Source: Aplectana chamaeleonis
Lineage: Eukaryota > Nematoda > Chromadorea > Rhabditida > Cosmocercidae
Direction of reading: 5' to 3'
Assembly (NCBI GenBank): GCA_029168955.1
Contig: JAPDOI010000117.1
Span: 930,001-994,000 of the forward strand
Length of the DNA: 64,000 nt
The notes beneath the pieces are model-generated. The model was not told the DNA's origin. It searched no databases and worked only from the letters and a program-made list of their open reading frames with translations. Shown here in pieces: positions 12,336 to 23,738 of the stretch. A program made the position numbers and the translations under genes. Within the stretch, counting starts at the first letter, position 1. Each line of letters begins with the position of its first letter.

Positions 12336-13160
12336 GTCAGCTTTTTCGAATGCGTTGTTTATCGCAGACAAACACATTTCGGGTAATCCGGTACTTGTAG
12401 AGGACGGGATGTGCGGCGAGTACAGGGCCAGCCGGGGATACATACTGTGGCAAACTGGGGCGTCGACACCAGGTTGATCCGCCCACCATGAGTCACCGCT
12501 GGCCAACGCGCCGATATTCGGCGGGGCCGTGGCTGCGAGTTATGCTCTGGTTGATGTCGAGCTGTTGCACAGCTAACGCTCTAGGTACTCAGACAAAAAG
12601 GAGCTCGACGCCCAGGCCAATTCGCATGTTTTTCCCGAGACACCCGTTAAGCACGTGCTCGCCCTTCTGACACGAGCGCGTGCCTATAGCGGAGATAGGG
12701 GCGAGATCGTGTCTACCACGTGGAAGGCACACATCAAGAAAGGAGCTCGACGCCCACCACGTTCCGCCCACTTTCCGCAAGGCACGCGTTAGGCACGTGG
12801 TCGCGCAATGCACTTTTCAAGGCCAAAGGCTGAAGAGAGTGTGCTTGCGTCGGAAGCGCAGACGAATAGGGCAAGCAGCAGTGCCTCTCTCTCTGGATCC
12901 TCTTTATCGACCGAGCAGTGATCGTGTTGGTAACTGCTGTGTTTTTGATCTTTCATTGCTTTCATTCTCTACTCCAACTTCACTCTGTTCTTCTTTTTTG
13001 CGTCCCTTCTATACTTGTTATCCGACGATAATTCTTCGGATAATGGATCGATTCGGATAATGCCGATTTAAATTTTTCCGGATATTGGTTCGACTCAGAT
13101 AATGCTTCCACTATTTCCACTATTTCCACTACGAGTTTCCACTATTTGAAGGATCGGAAT
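12336..13160. other. No supported gene
   Basis: Contains a short direct duplication: AGGAGCTCGACGCCCA appears at about 12599 and 12741 in similar context. Small frames are open but have no splice support. Confidence 0.3.
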
Positions 13161-14870
13161 GTTCTGTAAAAAGGTCTCATCTGAAGATTTGTAATCAACA
13201 GACATGAACATTTTACACTTGTTTCCGAAGGAAAAAAATTCTCCTCGAATTACCCTAAAATTCAAAATGAGTGGGTTTTTCTTGACACTGTTTTCGTATG
13301 AAGCAGATTTTCGAATTTATCCCCTAATGGTTGTATTCGTCTAAAAAAAGTTTTGTATTTGCCGTATACTAAAAAGGCCTAAACAAGTGTTTTTAATCTG
13401 ATCTGGTCTGATTTTTTTGAATTTGGGACTTTTTCGTTTTAAAAATTCCTGATGAATAAGCACTCCCGACTTCTCAGGCTCGATTTTCCGAAGAGATGTT
13501 TTTTTCTTGGAAATAGACGATGTTTTGATAATCCTAGATGAATAAGTTTTTTTCATGATTTTCCAGATACAGTTTTTTTTTCGGACTATCCATTTTTCGA
13601 ATTCAGGAAAGCGTCTCAATTTTATAAAGAAAAGTTTTTTTCCAAATTTCAAATAATTTTCTCCGGCTTGAATACTGGTTTTTTTGAGGAATTCCGAGGT
13701 GGCCTACAAGTTTTCTGAGCTTTTACTGTTTATAGCCTTGAAAGAAGTGGGTGAAGTAGCTTTATCTAAAGAATTGTAATTACTGAACATTTTGGACAAT
13801 TAACGCCAGTTTCCGAAACATTTGAATTTTCTCCTCAAATTACGCTACGTTACGATAATTTAAAGTGAGTGTGTGTTTTTCTTAATACTCATGTTCTTTT
13901 ATGGTAGTATAATAACCTTTGTATACCCTAATGCTTGTGTTTTTCGAAGTCTCTTGTTCATTTTTTGTTTGAAAAATTGGTTTTTTGTATTTATCGTAAT
14001 TTGGGACAATCCTGAAAGAAAGTTTTTTTTTCAAATTTCACAACTGATTTTTGTTTGATTTCCTGCTTTTTTTGTGTTCCCAAAATCGTAGTTGAATATG
14101 CATTTTTTGATTCTCCAGATTCATTTTGGATGTTTTTATCTTCTGAAAACGGACTTCGTTCTGAAGGTTCTAGCTGAATAGGTTTTTTATTTTCCAGGTC
14201 CAGTTTTGCCGAATTTCTACGTCTGAAAAGGTCCGAAACTCGTGAATATTTTTTTTCAACATCCGAGTATTCTTCTCCGAATAAATGGTGATTTCATTCG
14301 GAAATGTTGGGTTTCCCTAGCAGTTTGTCGGTGTTTTTATTTATTGGATCTTTGGAAAGTTTGGGTAATGTAGCTTTATTCGAAAAATTGTAATCACATG
14401 ACATGGACTTCCGACACTAGTTTTCGAAATAAATCTTTCAATAAATCAAATTGAGTGTTTTCCTTAATGCTCATGTCTTTGTATGAGAATGTTTTTTTCG
14501 TAAACAAAATTGATATTGTATTCCTTAGTGATAGTATTTGTCTGAACCATCTTTCCAAAGGAGTGCTTTTTTGTAATTTTCATAAAATGTTGCAGTCCTT
14601 AATGATTTTTTTTGATTTTCAAGTGTTTTTTATTTCATGTATTTTTGCGTTTTTCGTTGTTTTGCGTCTAATCATGGGCAATCGACGCTAGTTTTCGAAA
14701 TACATGGTTTTTTCTCGTCTAATCACACTTCCTTACGCAGGATTTCGAATGAATGTGTTTTTTATGTCTCGATGCTTAGGATTTAAAGAAAACCTCTTAA
14801 GATTCCCAAAGAATGCCTTTTCGAATTATGGGGTTGAATTGTTTTGGGAATCAATGATATTTTCTCGATT
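13160..14870. repeat. T-rich tandem repeat, period about 600 bp
   Basis: The segment around TTGTAATC...GACATG followed by a TTTCCGAA and AGTGAGTGTTTTTCTTAA-like block recurs near 13180, 13770 and 14385, with a partial unit near 14650. Matching landmarks are offset by about 590 and 614 bp. The plus strand is strongly T-rich with recurrent runs of 5-9 T. Frames on either strand are compositional. Confidence 0.6.
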
Positions 14871-14937
14871 GATTTTTTTTCACTATGACCTCGTAGAAAT
14901 ACCAAATCTCTTCCCCGAGCCGCACCGCAGAGGAATC

Positions 14938-15118
14938 GGAGCCGCCTGACAGTTCGGCTCGTTCTCCCAATCCCCGGGGTGGTGCTGGTGCTGTCCGGGC
15001 CACTCGGAGTAGCCCGGACAGCAACAGCACTGGCCCGTAAAGCAACAGCAGTGGCCCGGACAGCAACAGGAGCCGTCTCGCAGATTGGAAAAACGGGCCG
15101 AACTGTCACGCGGCTCGG
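14938..15118. mobile_element. Palindromic MITE (TGACAGTTCGG)
   Basis: GGAGCCGCCTGACAGTTCGG at the left is mirrored by CCGAACTGTCACGCGGCTC at the right. The centre holds several copies of CAACAGCACTGGCCCG/GCTGTCCGGGC. A 166-codon minus-strand frame through it is a by-product of the GC-rich palindrome. Confidence 0.7.
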
Positions 15119-16088
15119 GGCCGATAATCGCCTGAGAAGTGTGTGTGCTTCTTTCCTAAGCTTTCGGACTTTTGAATGTTTTTGGGAGATACGGCGTTTT
15201 GAAAGCTTCTGAATGAGTATCTTATCTTTCTTTTTGGGCCAACAAGGGTCCAGACTTTCAGGTAACTGGACTGTATCAAACATTGCACACAGCTTTTTCT
15301 AACAGCTCTTCTAGCTTCCGAAATAATAATACATAAAAATATGTAAGGCGCCATAAAGGGGAGGGGGCGAACGCTATTGTGGAGGGCGCGAGGCCTGGGC
15401 GCGTTCTATTATCACATTTAGTCTTTCTTGTTAATTCTTCTGCCCGAAAGGAGGCAAATCGGTATTTTTCGATTTTTCTAATGAATTGATACTGAAAAAT
15501 TACTTCATGAATTAAGCAAAAGCCAAAATAATGATTACAATCTTCAATTCATACTCAATTACGTTAAATTAAAATTTTTCTTTTTGGTGAGGAATTTTCT
15601 CTTAGACCAACAACTCTTTCGATTTGACAAAGGGAGAGAAACTCTGACGTTTGGCTAAGTTTGGGGTAATTAAAAATTAGGCGTAGACATTTTGTCCGGA
15701 AGCCTTCGTAATCCAGTTAATCACACATGTTTAAATTGCAAGGTACAGAAAAATTTATTTGCATGCAATGTTCTGACTGTTAGCATTCATCGAGTTTCAT
15801 CCGCCCGCAAACTTCATCCCAGTGCCCAAAATTCACGACTAACGCCCTGTTTGGATGGGCGTCGGGCTGTTTTTCTTTTCAATTTTTGCATATTCCAGCC
15901 CGCCAAATTTTTTTCTGGATGAATTTAGTTGGGCTAGTGGTGAACTGCCGGAAATTTAATAAAATCAGCCTACTGCCGACTTTTTTTCAGGATGATTTAT
16001 TATCGGACTGTTTTTTATACAGTTCCAATTTTTTTGATTCTAGCTGGATTCTTTGAATGAAAACAATCGGTGCGAATTTTTTCTGAAG
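15119..16088. other. No supported feature
   Basis: AT-rich DNA upstream of the plus-strand exons at 16089. Earlier exons of that gene should lie here or further left, but none could be placed with confidence. Confidence 0.3.
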
Positions 16089-16490
16089 GGGGTCGCTATA
16101 ATTTACCATATTTTTGGGCGCGGACCGACTTTCGAGGGTGGAGTGTCGTAAGTATTTGGCGGGCTCTGCCAACGGGCTGCTGGACCCTGGCTGGACGTCT
16201 GGAAGCAAAGCCGGGTGAAATGGTCAACATGCATCAGGCAGTCGAGACAGCGTGCATTGTAGGTGATTTTGTTGGCTCACCTCGATTCTTTCTACCCCTT
16301 TATTCTGGAATTTTAGAGCCTATGTTCGCTTGTACAGAGAAGGTCTCAACAACCTGCTGCCGCGCACCGTGAGTTTTCGAAGTAGTAAAAAAGCGGAGAA
16401 CAGAAAAAATCAGTATAACTTGAAATTTAGAAAAAGAGGAGCTTCGACGAGTCCGTGCTTGATGAGCCGAATGAAGGTGGTCAACAATGA
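16089..16490 (+). CDS. 3' exons of an unidentified protein-coding gene
   Basis: Three plus-strand exons fit in phase: 16089-16147 (after TTTTTTCTGAAG, ending GTGTC|GTAAGTATTTG), 16317-16368 (after TGGAATTTTAG, ending ACC|GTGAGTTTT) and 16431-16490 (after TTGAAATTTAG, ending in TGA). The introns are 169 and 62 bases. The peptide starts GVAIIYHIFGRGPTFEGG, contains AYVRLYREGLNNLLPRT, and ends with the charged tail KKRSFDESVLDEPNEGGQQ. The first exon could be a membrane segment edge. I do not recognise the family. A straight read-through of introns 1 and 2 gives an unrelated frame, so splicing is required. The first acceptor (AAG) is the weakest call. Confidence 0.6.
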
Positions 16491-17195
16491 TATTTGTTTT
16501 TGACATTTGCTTTTGTACTTGTTTTTGGCTGATTTCGTTGATACTCTGATATTTGTTGTTTTTATACACCTCTATTAATGGAATCTCCAATCGGTTACTG
16601 TTTTTTTTCTACGGTGCTACGTGTTATGGAGAATCTCGTTATTGTGCATTTATGACAATTTTTGTGCAATTATTTGTTTTTCCACATTATGAATGAAATC
16701 TGTAGAAATAATTTTACTGGCAGGCGTAGGCAGCAGTACAGTGGACCTACAACACTAAAAGTTTCTTAGCGGCCGTAGTTTAAACAAAATAAAAGAAAAA
16801 ATTAAAAATAAATAAAATTTAAGTGGGGCATGTCCATAGGCATAATTAAGTGGGCGGGGCTCGTAGTAGGCTGGGTGGTCTTCTATATTGGTGGGCTCGA
16901 CGCCCAGTCGATAAAATTCGAAGGGGCTCGTCGCCCAGGCTCATCAGAATCAGCGACTTGTCTTAAGAGCGGCTTGTTGCCCAGGCGCGAAGCAGCTGCC
17001 TCTCCGCTACAGTCACTACCTCGCCCGCAATAGCCACTACCGCGGGCGACAAAACTGAATTTCGGGCCCACGCCCACTATCCCGCTGGCGACGCCGGCTT
17101 TTCGGCGGGGCGTGGAGCGGGTGTTTGTATGAGAGGTACAAGGGAAGTATACGACGCATTTTTTCAGGCACGCTGTGAATGATGAAGGCGCAGCC
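16491..17195. other. No supported gene; repeat-like
   Basis: 16860-17040 has three short copies of a GGGGCTCGTCGCCCAGGC-like word. Nothing coding is supported. Confidence 0.3.
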
Positions 17196-17217
17196 GGTTC
17201 AATTACCCAAGTTTGCG
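17196..17217 (+). other. SL1-like 22-mer
   Basis: Matches the nematode SL1 leader at 20 of 22 positions by eye (core AATTACCCAAGTTTG) and is followed by GTA, like the SL RNA splice donor. Upstream sequence resembles that at 23440 and at the complement of 24856. No Sm-site word such as AATTTTGG is visible in the next 100 bases, so this is a relic or repeat, not a full SL RNA gene. Confidence 0.5.
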
Positions 17218-17654
17218 GTACATTGGCCCCGCCCAGCATCTGGAGGTCCAGTCTATCGTGTGGTGGCCAGTGGAGGCTCGGCGACCCAGCCGCGACGCGT
17301 GTCGGAGTGCCGACCGCGACGCGTGTCGGTAAAAAGTAGTAACTAAGCTAGATGAAACAGTCCTGTAGTATGTGAACTGCTACTAAATAGGCCGCTAAAC
17401 GCGACACATCGAGTTGTCAACAGCCCGACAACAGGCGGACGTCGCTGGGCAACGGGCAGGTCTCAGGCTGACAATACGCGCGATTTGACTTGTCAACATG
17501 GAGCGGTTTATGAGATGACAACTTACCACCCTGTTGCAGACGCCCCAGTTTCCCTGAGTACTCGGGCGGCACCAAATTTGCCATATGTTTCACCGAGGCC
17601 CACCGCTTTGCTACGGGTGATAATCGAAATCGGCAGGTCACCAGAGATTTTCCA

Positions 17655-17830
17655 GAGCTTATCCTTCGGTTGCGGGCCAAATTTACTCTGATCCCTCGCG
17701 CGCTTGTGCAGAGCGAGGGTAGCGTGCGCCTTGGCGCGCATGCTGCGTCTTCTTCGCCCCACACTTTCCCGCTGTCTCTCCCTCGCTACGCACAAGCGCG
17801 CAAAGTAAATAAGAGAGTAAATTTGACTTC
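17655..17830. repeat. Repeat Q, palindromic rearranged copy
   Basis: CTCGCGCGCTTGTGCAGAGC in the left half is mirrored by a CTACGCACAAGCGCGC block in the right half, so two partial Q copies lie head to head. Confidence 0.6.
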
Positions 17831-17949
17831 CAAATATAGAAAACCGCATGTCAAATTTGCTCTTATACTGTCTGTACTTATATACTAGCACTTCACACCC
17901 TAAATCACACCAGTTTTATCACCTCAGAACAAACCAAAAAAAAAACAAC

Positions 17950-18181
17950 CTTGTTAGCATTCACTGCCGCCACCTCGCTGGCGTCATTCGGTGGCGTTGG
18001 CGCGGTCGCTACGGATGATTTCGAATCCTGAAAAAAGTATATTCGAACTTTAAAATGTTCGAAATGTAACATTTCGCTTTACCTTCGATTTATTCGATCG
18101 CTTATAGGCTCGCTTTTTCCGACTGCCGGCAGAGTGCGAAGTGCTCGACGAGCTCGGCTCGGCCGATTTCACCTCGGTCAT
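17950..18181 (-). CDS. 5' exons of an unidentified protein-coding gene, probably trans-spliced
   Basis: Exon 1 is 18083-18181 (33 codons) and exon 2 is 17950-18027 (26 codons), separated by a 55-base intron ending in ACTTTTTTCAG. The ATG is the first codon after a TATTTTCCAG acceptor, which is how SL1 trans-spliced messages start. Exon 1 begins MTEVKSAEPSSSSTSHSAG and ends in a basic stretch (RKKRAYKRSNKSK). Exon 2 is Ala/Pro-rich (VATAPTPPNDASEVAA) and ends AAG|GTTGTT. All junctions are phase 0, matching the next well-supported minus-strand exon at 10464-10541, so the two sets may belong to one gene. The plus-strand gene at 16089 would then lie inside its intron. Confidence 0.7.
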
Positions 18182-18650
18182 CTGGAAAATATAATGGTTC
18201 GTACAATGAACTGGAAAGAAAGAAGAGTTGACACGAAAAAAAAAATTCAGGAAAAAACTAGGATTTCAGAAAAATGGCGTGATTTCGGGGGTTTCTGCAA
18301 TGGGATGAGATACACTACATCTCACGTCTACTTCTGGAATAGCCCGTTTCTTGAAAAATTCGACCCGTAGGAAAAATTCAAACATCATCAGTTTCCTTAG
18401 AAACTTTACTAGTACATTCAAAGACCCCAGTTTATGGCAGTAATTTCGAAAAAGCGCTGATTTCGCTGGCTGACGGCGTCAATTCAGAGATGTCCGCATC
18501 AATAGGTATAACACTGGATTTGTCGCCAATTTTTCTATATATTGCTCCATTGAGTTTGAAGCTTGCTTGAAAACATTCAAGATAGAAATACACGATTATT
18601 ATCAAAAGTAAAGCGTTCGGAGTCTCCGATTCATCAGAAGAATCCGAGAA

Positions 18651-18773
18651 GGCCGGGTTATACTTCGGGCGACCAGCGACGCGACGCAATTTTTACCATC
18701 AATATCGACAGAAAATCGATAAACCTGTTTTGACCTATCGCTGTCGTGCGACGCTGGAAGTATGATCCCGGCC
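18651..18773. mobile_element. GTCGCGAC-type inverted element, copy 2
   Basis: GGCCGGGTTATACTTCGGGC pairs with the complement ending GAAGTATGATCCCGGCC. It is inserted within the 200-bp tandem array. Confidence 0.6.
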
Positions 18774-19318
18774 GAAAAGCGTTTGGCTCGCGTAAGTATG
18801 CCGTCAATTAGGGAGTGTCTGCATTGGGCCAGAAAACACTGCATTTAACGTCCAATTCTGAACTGCCTCATGTCTAGTGAAAGTAAGGTACAGGAGGCAC
18901 TCTTCCAACATTCAACCGCCTTTATATAGCGAGTGCGTTCGGAGGTGCTACTTTTGTAAACAAATCTGGAAACGCCGATTTTTGCCGGGTGAATCTGGCG
19001 CCAATCGGCGAGTGTCTGCATTGGGCAAGAAAACACTGCACTTGACGTCTATTTTTAGACTGTTCCATTAGAAGTATAATTAGCTTGCACAGAGCACTCA
19101 AACACCTCGTGGTGCTTTATAATCCTGGCAAATGCGTTCGGAAACCCCACTTTCTCCGGAAAAAAAATCGAAAAAAGGCATTTGGTTAGCGTAGAGGTGG
19201 TGTCAATTGAGGCTTGTCTGTAATAGGGAAGAAACACTGCAACTGACGTCTCTTCCTGTAGACAGCCCCATTATGAGTGAAATTGACGCAAAGGAAGCTT
19301 TATCACTACGCAATGGCC

Positions 19319-19956
19319 TCAAGCGCTACTCATACACTTCAACTCTGCATTGCCGTTCAGTCCGCAAAGTGCGCGCTCATTGCGAAAGCGTGCTGCAGCG
19401 CGGTCGCGAGTATCCTCAGACAGGCATGTGGGATCACCCGGGCGGTTTTTGCCTTTGGTGCCTGGGTGATCCCACATGCCTGTCTGAGAATATTCGCGAC
19501 CGCGCCGCAGCACGTTTCGCAATCACCGCGCACTTTGCGGACTGAACGGCAATGCGGAGTTGAACTGTAATCCTCAGCGCCAGCGCGGCACTCGCGTGTT
19601 GCGCGGGCGAGACGTTGGAGTATGAATGGCGCTCCACCATGGCGGCGACGGCTGTAGCGACTTTTTCGTCATTTTCACAATTAATCCATCATCGACTTCA
19701 TTCCGTTACATGATAATTAATTCCATTGTTCTCGTCTGCTATTGTGATGGTGTGCGCGTATACAGAACTTGCTTGAATGAAAAGGTTAGGGTCGCTTGTT
19801 CCGCTCCGACATGACGTCGTCACTGAAGTATTCATGGTCTCCGCAAGGGCGGCACGCGCGTGACGCGTGTGGAAAGTATTCATACTCTAACGCTACACCC
19901 GCGCGTCACACGCGTGCCGTGCTGGCGTTGGGGTGTATGAATAGCGCCTTAAATGT
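19319..19956. mobile_element. Compound palindromic insertion
   Basis: 19319-19637 is a near-perfect foldback: a block containing GCATTGCCGTTCAGTCCGCA, then the arm with CAGACAGGCATGTGGGATCA, a spacer of about 20 bases, and the mirrored arm. The outer ends read AAGCGCTACTCATACAC and GAGTATGAATGGCGCT. A related palindrome (19845-19950, ending GTGTATGAATAGCGCCTT) lies to the right. Together they interrupt the 200-bp array. Confidence 0.65.
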
Positions 19957-20341
19957 CATAGCTGGTGCATTTAATGGCTCTGGTTGGTCAGAAAAATGGA
20001 AAAATGCGCTCATTTTGCCCAAAAATGACGTGAGTTAAAAAAGGTCAGCAACTGGAATAAGACACTGCAGCTGGTGTCTATTACTAGGCACATCCTCATT
20101 ATCTGTCCAACTGACGTAGAGAAAGAATCTCCAGAGTTATTCAGTTTTCTAATCAGGGCCAGCGCATTCAGTTTATACTCCGGTTTACCCCAGTTTATAG
20201 CAAAAACCCAAGGACGCTTGAATCGATCAAATATGGCGTCAAGTGGGATGTGTCTGCATTTGCACAAAAACACTGCACCTCACCTACAATTCTAGACTGC
20301 CCCTTGCTATACAGCATAGCTTCGTTGTGTGGAGCCAGGTA

Positions 20342-20588
20342 CAGGCCATAAAACGGTCAATGTCTCACCGTTGACTGCGTACCAAGCGCTGCGCGGCCGC
20401 ACGCGCGTCGGAAGCAGACGGATTCTGGCCGCCGCGCGACGATTTTTGGCCGCCGCGCGATTTCGGCCGCCGCGCGACGGCCGAAACTCGTCGCGCGGCG
20501 GCCAAAACTCGTCTGCTTCCGACGCACGTGCGGTCGCGCAGCGCGTGGTACGCAGTCGACGGTGAGACATTGACCGTTTTATGGCCTG
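20342..20588. mobile_element. Palindromic MITE CAGGCC with TA duplication
   Basis: TA flanks both ends. The terminal repeats begin CAGGCCATAAAACGGTCAAT. Arms of more than 100 bp include GACTGCGTACCA and GCGGCCG blocks. A left-truncated copy ends at 63587. The TA duplication and the CAG ends fit Tc1/mariner-type non-autonomous elements. Confidence 0.8.
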
Positions 20589-20699
20589 TACTTCACCTCC
20601 TGGCAGGTGGAGGGAGGAACCTTCACCATTGGAAAAACCGGTGACGACTGTGGAAATGCCCCGAAAAAAATGAAAGTGACCCGACATTCATGCAAATCA

Positions 20700-21790
20700 T
20701 TTTCAAGATTGGATGGGTGTCATTGCCGGTTTTCGGTCCATAACTTTCTTGGGCTTAGAGATAGATCTTTAATGAAGGAGGTTTTTAAAATCCACATGAA
20801 ATTCTGCAACTAATAGCGTTTTCAGGTTCAGAAAATACGTTCTCACACATCCAGCCCATTTCGGTTTACAAAATACATTTTTTGTGCCTGAAGTTATCGG
20901 TTCTTCGTTCATAACTTATCTATGGTAAGAGATGGACTTTTGATGAAGGTTGTTTTTGGAATCACCATAGAATTCTGCGTCGATTAGTGTTTCCATGTTC
21001 AGAAAAACAATTTTTCGATCCTACAGCCTAATTCGTTTTAGGAAACACCGTTTTTTCGCCTATAAATTTTTACCCTTTGAAGATAGTGTTCTAGTAAAGA
21101 TTGTTTTGAAATGTACGTAAAATTCTGCGTCGAATGATATATTGGCTTCCTAGCTTTGCTCGCCCCATAAGCCAGCCAGGTCGGTGGAGCCGAGCTGCAT
21201 AGTAATCTCCATGGGATGCTCCTCTCGCCTCTATGATATAAATGAGAGACGCAGAGTTCTGCTGGAGCCAACAACGGGGCTCGGCTCCACCAACCTGGCT
21301 GGCTTATGGAGCAAGCAAAGTTAGGAACCCGCTATATCAGTCGACGCAGAATTTTACGTAGATTTCAAAAACAACCTTCACCAAACCCAATCTTCAACGG
21401 TTAAATAGTTATAGGCAAAAACACCAGTGTTTCGTAAAACGAATTAGGCTGAAGGATCGAGAAAATATTTTTTGATACTGAAAACACTAATCGACGCAGA
21501 ATTCTATGGTGATTCCAAAAACAACCTTTGTCAAAAGTCCATCTCTTACCGTAGAAAAGTTGTGAACGAAGAACCGATAACTTCAGACACAAAAAATGAA
21601 CTTCTTAAACCGAAATCGGCTGGAAGTGTGAGAACGTATTTTTTGAAGTTGAAAACGCTATTCGATGCAGAAATTCATGTGGATTTCAAAAACTCCCTTC
21701 ACCAATGAGCTATTTCCAAAGGTTTAAAAAAAGTTATAAGGAGAAAACTGGCACTTTGCGAACCCAACTTGGTTCGGAGTTCTAGAGCGC
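20700..21790. repeat. 1.1-kb inverted repeat built from tandem subunits
   Basis: The left arm (to about 21150) reads, inverted, as the right arm (from about 21330): AATTCTGCGTCGA, GATGGACTTTTGATGAAGG and ATACGTTCTCACAC all have mirrored partners. Each arm holds two or three subunits of about 190 bp sharing AAATTCTGC. The centre has its own inverted pair (ATAAGCCAGCCAGGT / ACCTGGCTGGCTTAT). Confidence 0.7.
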
Positions 21791-22249
21791 GGTAGATCCT
21801 CAAAAAAACTTCGTCGAAAAAATTTACGGAGGTTGCTAAAAATAACTTTCTCGTTGAAGATAAAAATGTTACCGGCGGAAGTATGTAATTTCTTGGTAGA
21901 GGACAGGTCACCTCATGAAGTTCAGGGCACAAAAAGACGAAAAGACCAAAAACTTCAGGTGGTAAAAATGATGTTCATTCTTGAAATCGGGGTGGGAAAA
22001 CAACCTCAAACTTTTTGTTCGTCAACCCATACAACAACCTTCACCCCTCGGACCGCTGTCTCTACCCCCAACGAAGCTATGCCACAGAGGGTAAAACTGC
22101 ATCAAAATAGGCAATCAGAGAATATATCCACCATCACAGTTGTGGCTAAAAGACAAACTGGACTACATTGAACATCTTTAGAGCCTAAGGCCAAAGTGCA
22201 AAGTTAGTAACCCGACAAAATATCGACTAATAATCAACCAATATTGCAG
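21791..22249. other. No supported feature
   Basis: Possible further decayed subunit of the inverted repeat; nothing coding. Confidence 0.3.
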
Positions 22250-22464
22250 GAATTTACACTAGAGAGGCAGAGAAGATGTCGAAGGGAAGTGTCTACGAAA
22301 TGAAAACGGAAGAACTTCATTGTTATTCAACAGAAAAGGGTGGTTCTAGGGGTGGAAATAGAGCGGCCGATGAAGTCCGAGCCGGCCAACTGAGTGCCAT
22401 CTCAGCATTCTTGGCGCCCGTTATTGATATTCGCTCTATGATCAACATTCTTATCATTCTATGA
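22250..22464 (+). CDS. Candidate terminal exon, function unknown
   Basis: Follows AATATTGCAG and is open to TGA at 22462-22464. The peptide includes MSKGSVYEMKTEELHCYST, a Gly/Arg patch and a hydrophobic tail (ISAFLAPVIDIRSMINILIIL split by a few polar residues) that could be a membrane segment. Codon composition differs from the surrounding repeats and no other copy exists in the window. No partner exon was placed. Confidence 0.35.
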
Positions 22465-23184
22465 TATGTTAACAGTGATCTTCCACATCAAACAGAGTGA
22501 CCACAGATGAGTAAAGTATTTTCTGAGCAAGCCGGGGATATACTTGTTTCTAATCGACTGTAATAGACAGGAGAAATTCCTGATTTTTCCGATGAAATTC
22601 TCTCAAAAACTCGATTTTTCAAAGTCAATCTTCCACTAAAATATCTTCAAAAGAAATAAAATGATCGAAACTGTGTTTCAATTACTTCAATGAATGATTT
22701 GTGTATACAAACAATATTAGTCATCCGAATATTATTAACATCATCGTGGTTCTATCATTTTTGAATTTAATTGATTTTATTTTTGTTTTTCTTTCTAATA
22801 ATCTTCTTTCCTTTCTTTTCGATTATCATTTTCACACCTTGAAGCTAATTTATAAATCAAAATGGTTATCTGGTCCCATTTCAGAATCACTTGGAGTAAA
22901 CATTTAAAGTGAGTCATCTGATTTTTCGTCAGACAAGTTTATAAAAAAAAAAGATTCTCCAGCCTACAATTTCTCCTGAGAACATAGTGTTTTTTTTTCA
23001 AAAAAAAAATTCAAGCAAATTCATTTGCATACTTTATGCATAAAATCGGTTTTATTATTTTCAAATCTTATTCTATGTTATCAATTATTTATTGTTTTTC
23101 TTTTCTTCTTCATTTTCGAAGAGTGGGTAAAACCTAAATTATTCTTAAGGGTAATATCTGATTTTTTCCCTAACGAAGAAAAAA
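22465..23184. other. AT-rich, no supported feature
   Basis: T-rich and A-rich runs without splice-supported frames. Confidence 0.3.
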
Positions 23185-23439
23185 GGGCTATATCCGAAAC
23201 GGTGGGGAGGCACTCAAAATTTATTCATAAAAATGAAGAACAACTTTGACAAAAGATGCTTCTCCGAGAGTTTTGGGCGAGAAATAGCCGCGAAATAGCC
23301 GCGAAATGCCTGCTTGCCGTATAATAACCGCGCAATAGCCGCCAAATAATGCTCGCCGTGAAATAGCCGAGAAATAATGCTCTCCAGGTAGGTATACGGC
23401 GATATCCAGAGTGATGATTGGAATGTCGACCACTCCGTC

Positions 23440-23461
23440 GGTTCATTTACCCAAGTTTGAG
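23440..23461 (+). other. SL1-like 22-mer inside element Y
   Basis: 20 of 22 positions match the SL1 leader by eye (core TTACCCAAGTTTGAG), followed directly by GTA. The equivalent position in Y copy 2 (complement of 24856-24877) matches 17 of 22. Confidence 0.5.
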
Positions 23462-23464
23462 GTA

Positions 23465-23738
23465 TTCTCTGTTTATCTTGAATTGCACAAAACACGGTCC
23501 GCCAATAGTTCTCTAATAGGCCCGCTAGTACCGTAGTGTACGTCCACGACACGTTCTCCGCAGACCCGGGTGTGCACCCGGTGTGCAGAGCGATCGATTC
23601 GTCAATGCCGTCACTCGGCCACCGGGTGCACACCCGGGTCTGCCGAGAACGCGTCGTGGACGTACACTACGGTACTAGCGGGCCAATTAGAGGACCATTG
23701 GCGGACCGTGTTTTGTGCATTTCAAGATAAACAGAGTA
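23465..23738. mobile_element. Foldback MITE Z (TACTCTG ends), copy 1
   Basis: Inverted arms of about 110 bp (CTCTGTTTATCTTGAATTG, CACGGTCCGCCAA and GCCCGCTAGTACCGTA blocks) surround a spacer of about 30 bp. TA duplicates flank it (23463-23464 and 23739-23740). The empty site GGTACTT survives in Y copy 2 near 24851. Confidence 0.85.

Larger units (their letters stand above)
18420..20310. repeat. Decayed 200-bp tandem array, about six units
   Basis: The landmark GTGTCTGCATTGGGCAAGAA followed by AACACTGCA and an AGACTG/CCATT block recurs near 18490, 18812, 19012, 19215, 20045 and 20247. Spacing is about 200 bp once the palindromic insertions at 18651-18773 and 19319-19956 are removed. Units are heavily diverged and non-coding. 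Confidence 0.65.

Noticed and set aside
13341..13652. 103-codon lysine-rich minus-strand frame
   Set aside because: It is a by-product of T-rich DNA on the other strand and is not kept in the other units of the 600-bp repeat.
14783..15283. 166-codon minus-strand frame
   Set aside because: It runs through the palindromic MITE at 14938-15118 and reads the GC-rich arms.
16070..16372. Plus-strand frame read straight through 16148-16316
   Set aside because: The spliced reading joins strong donors and acceptors in phase with the final exon; the straight read-through does not.
17196..17320. Complete SL1 RNA gene
   Set aside because: No Sm-site word or matching stem-loops follow the leader-like 22-mer.
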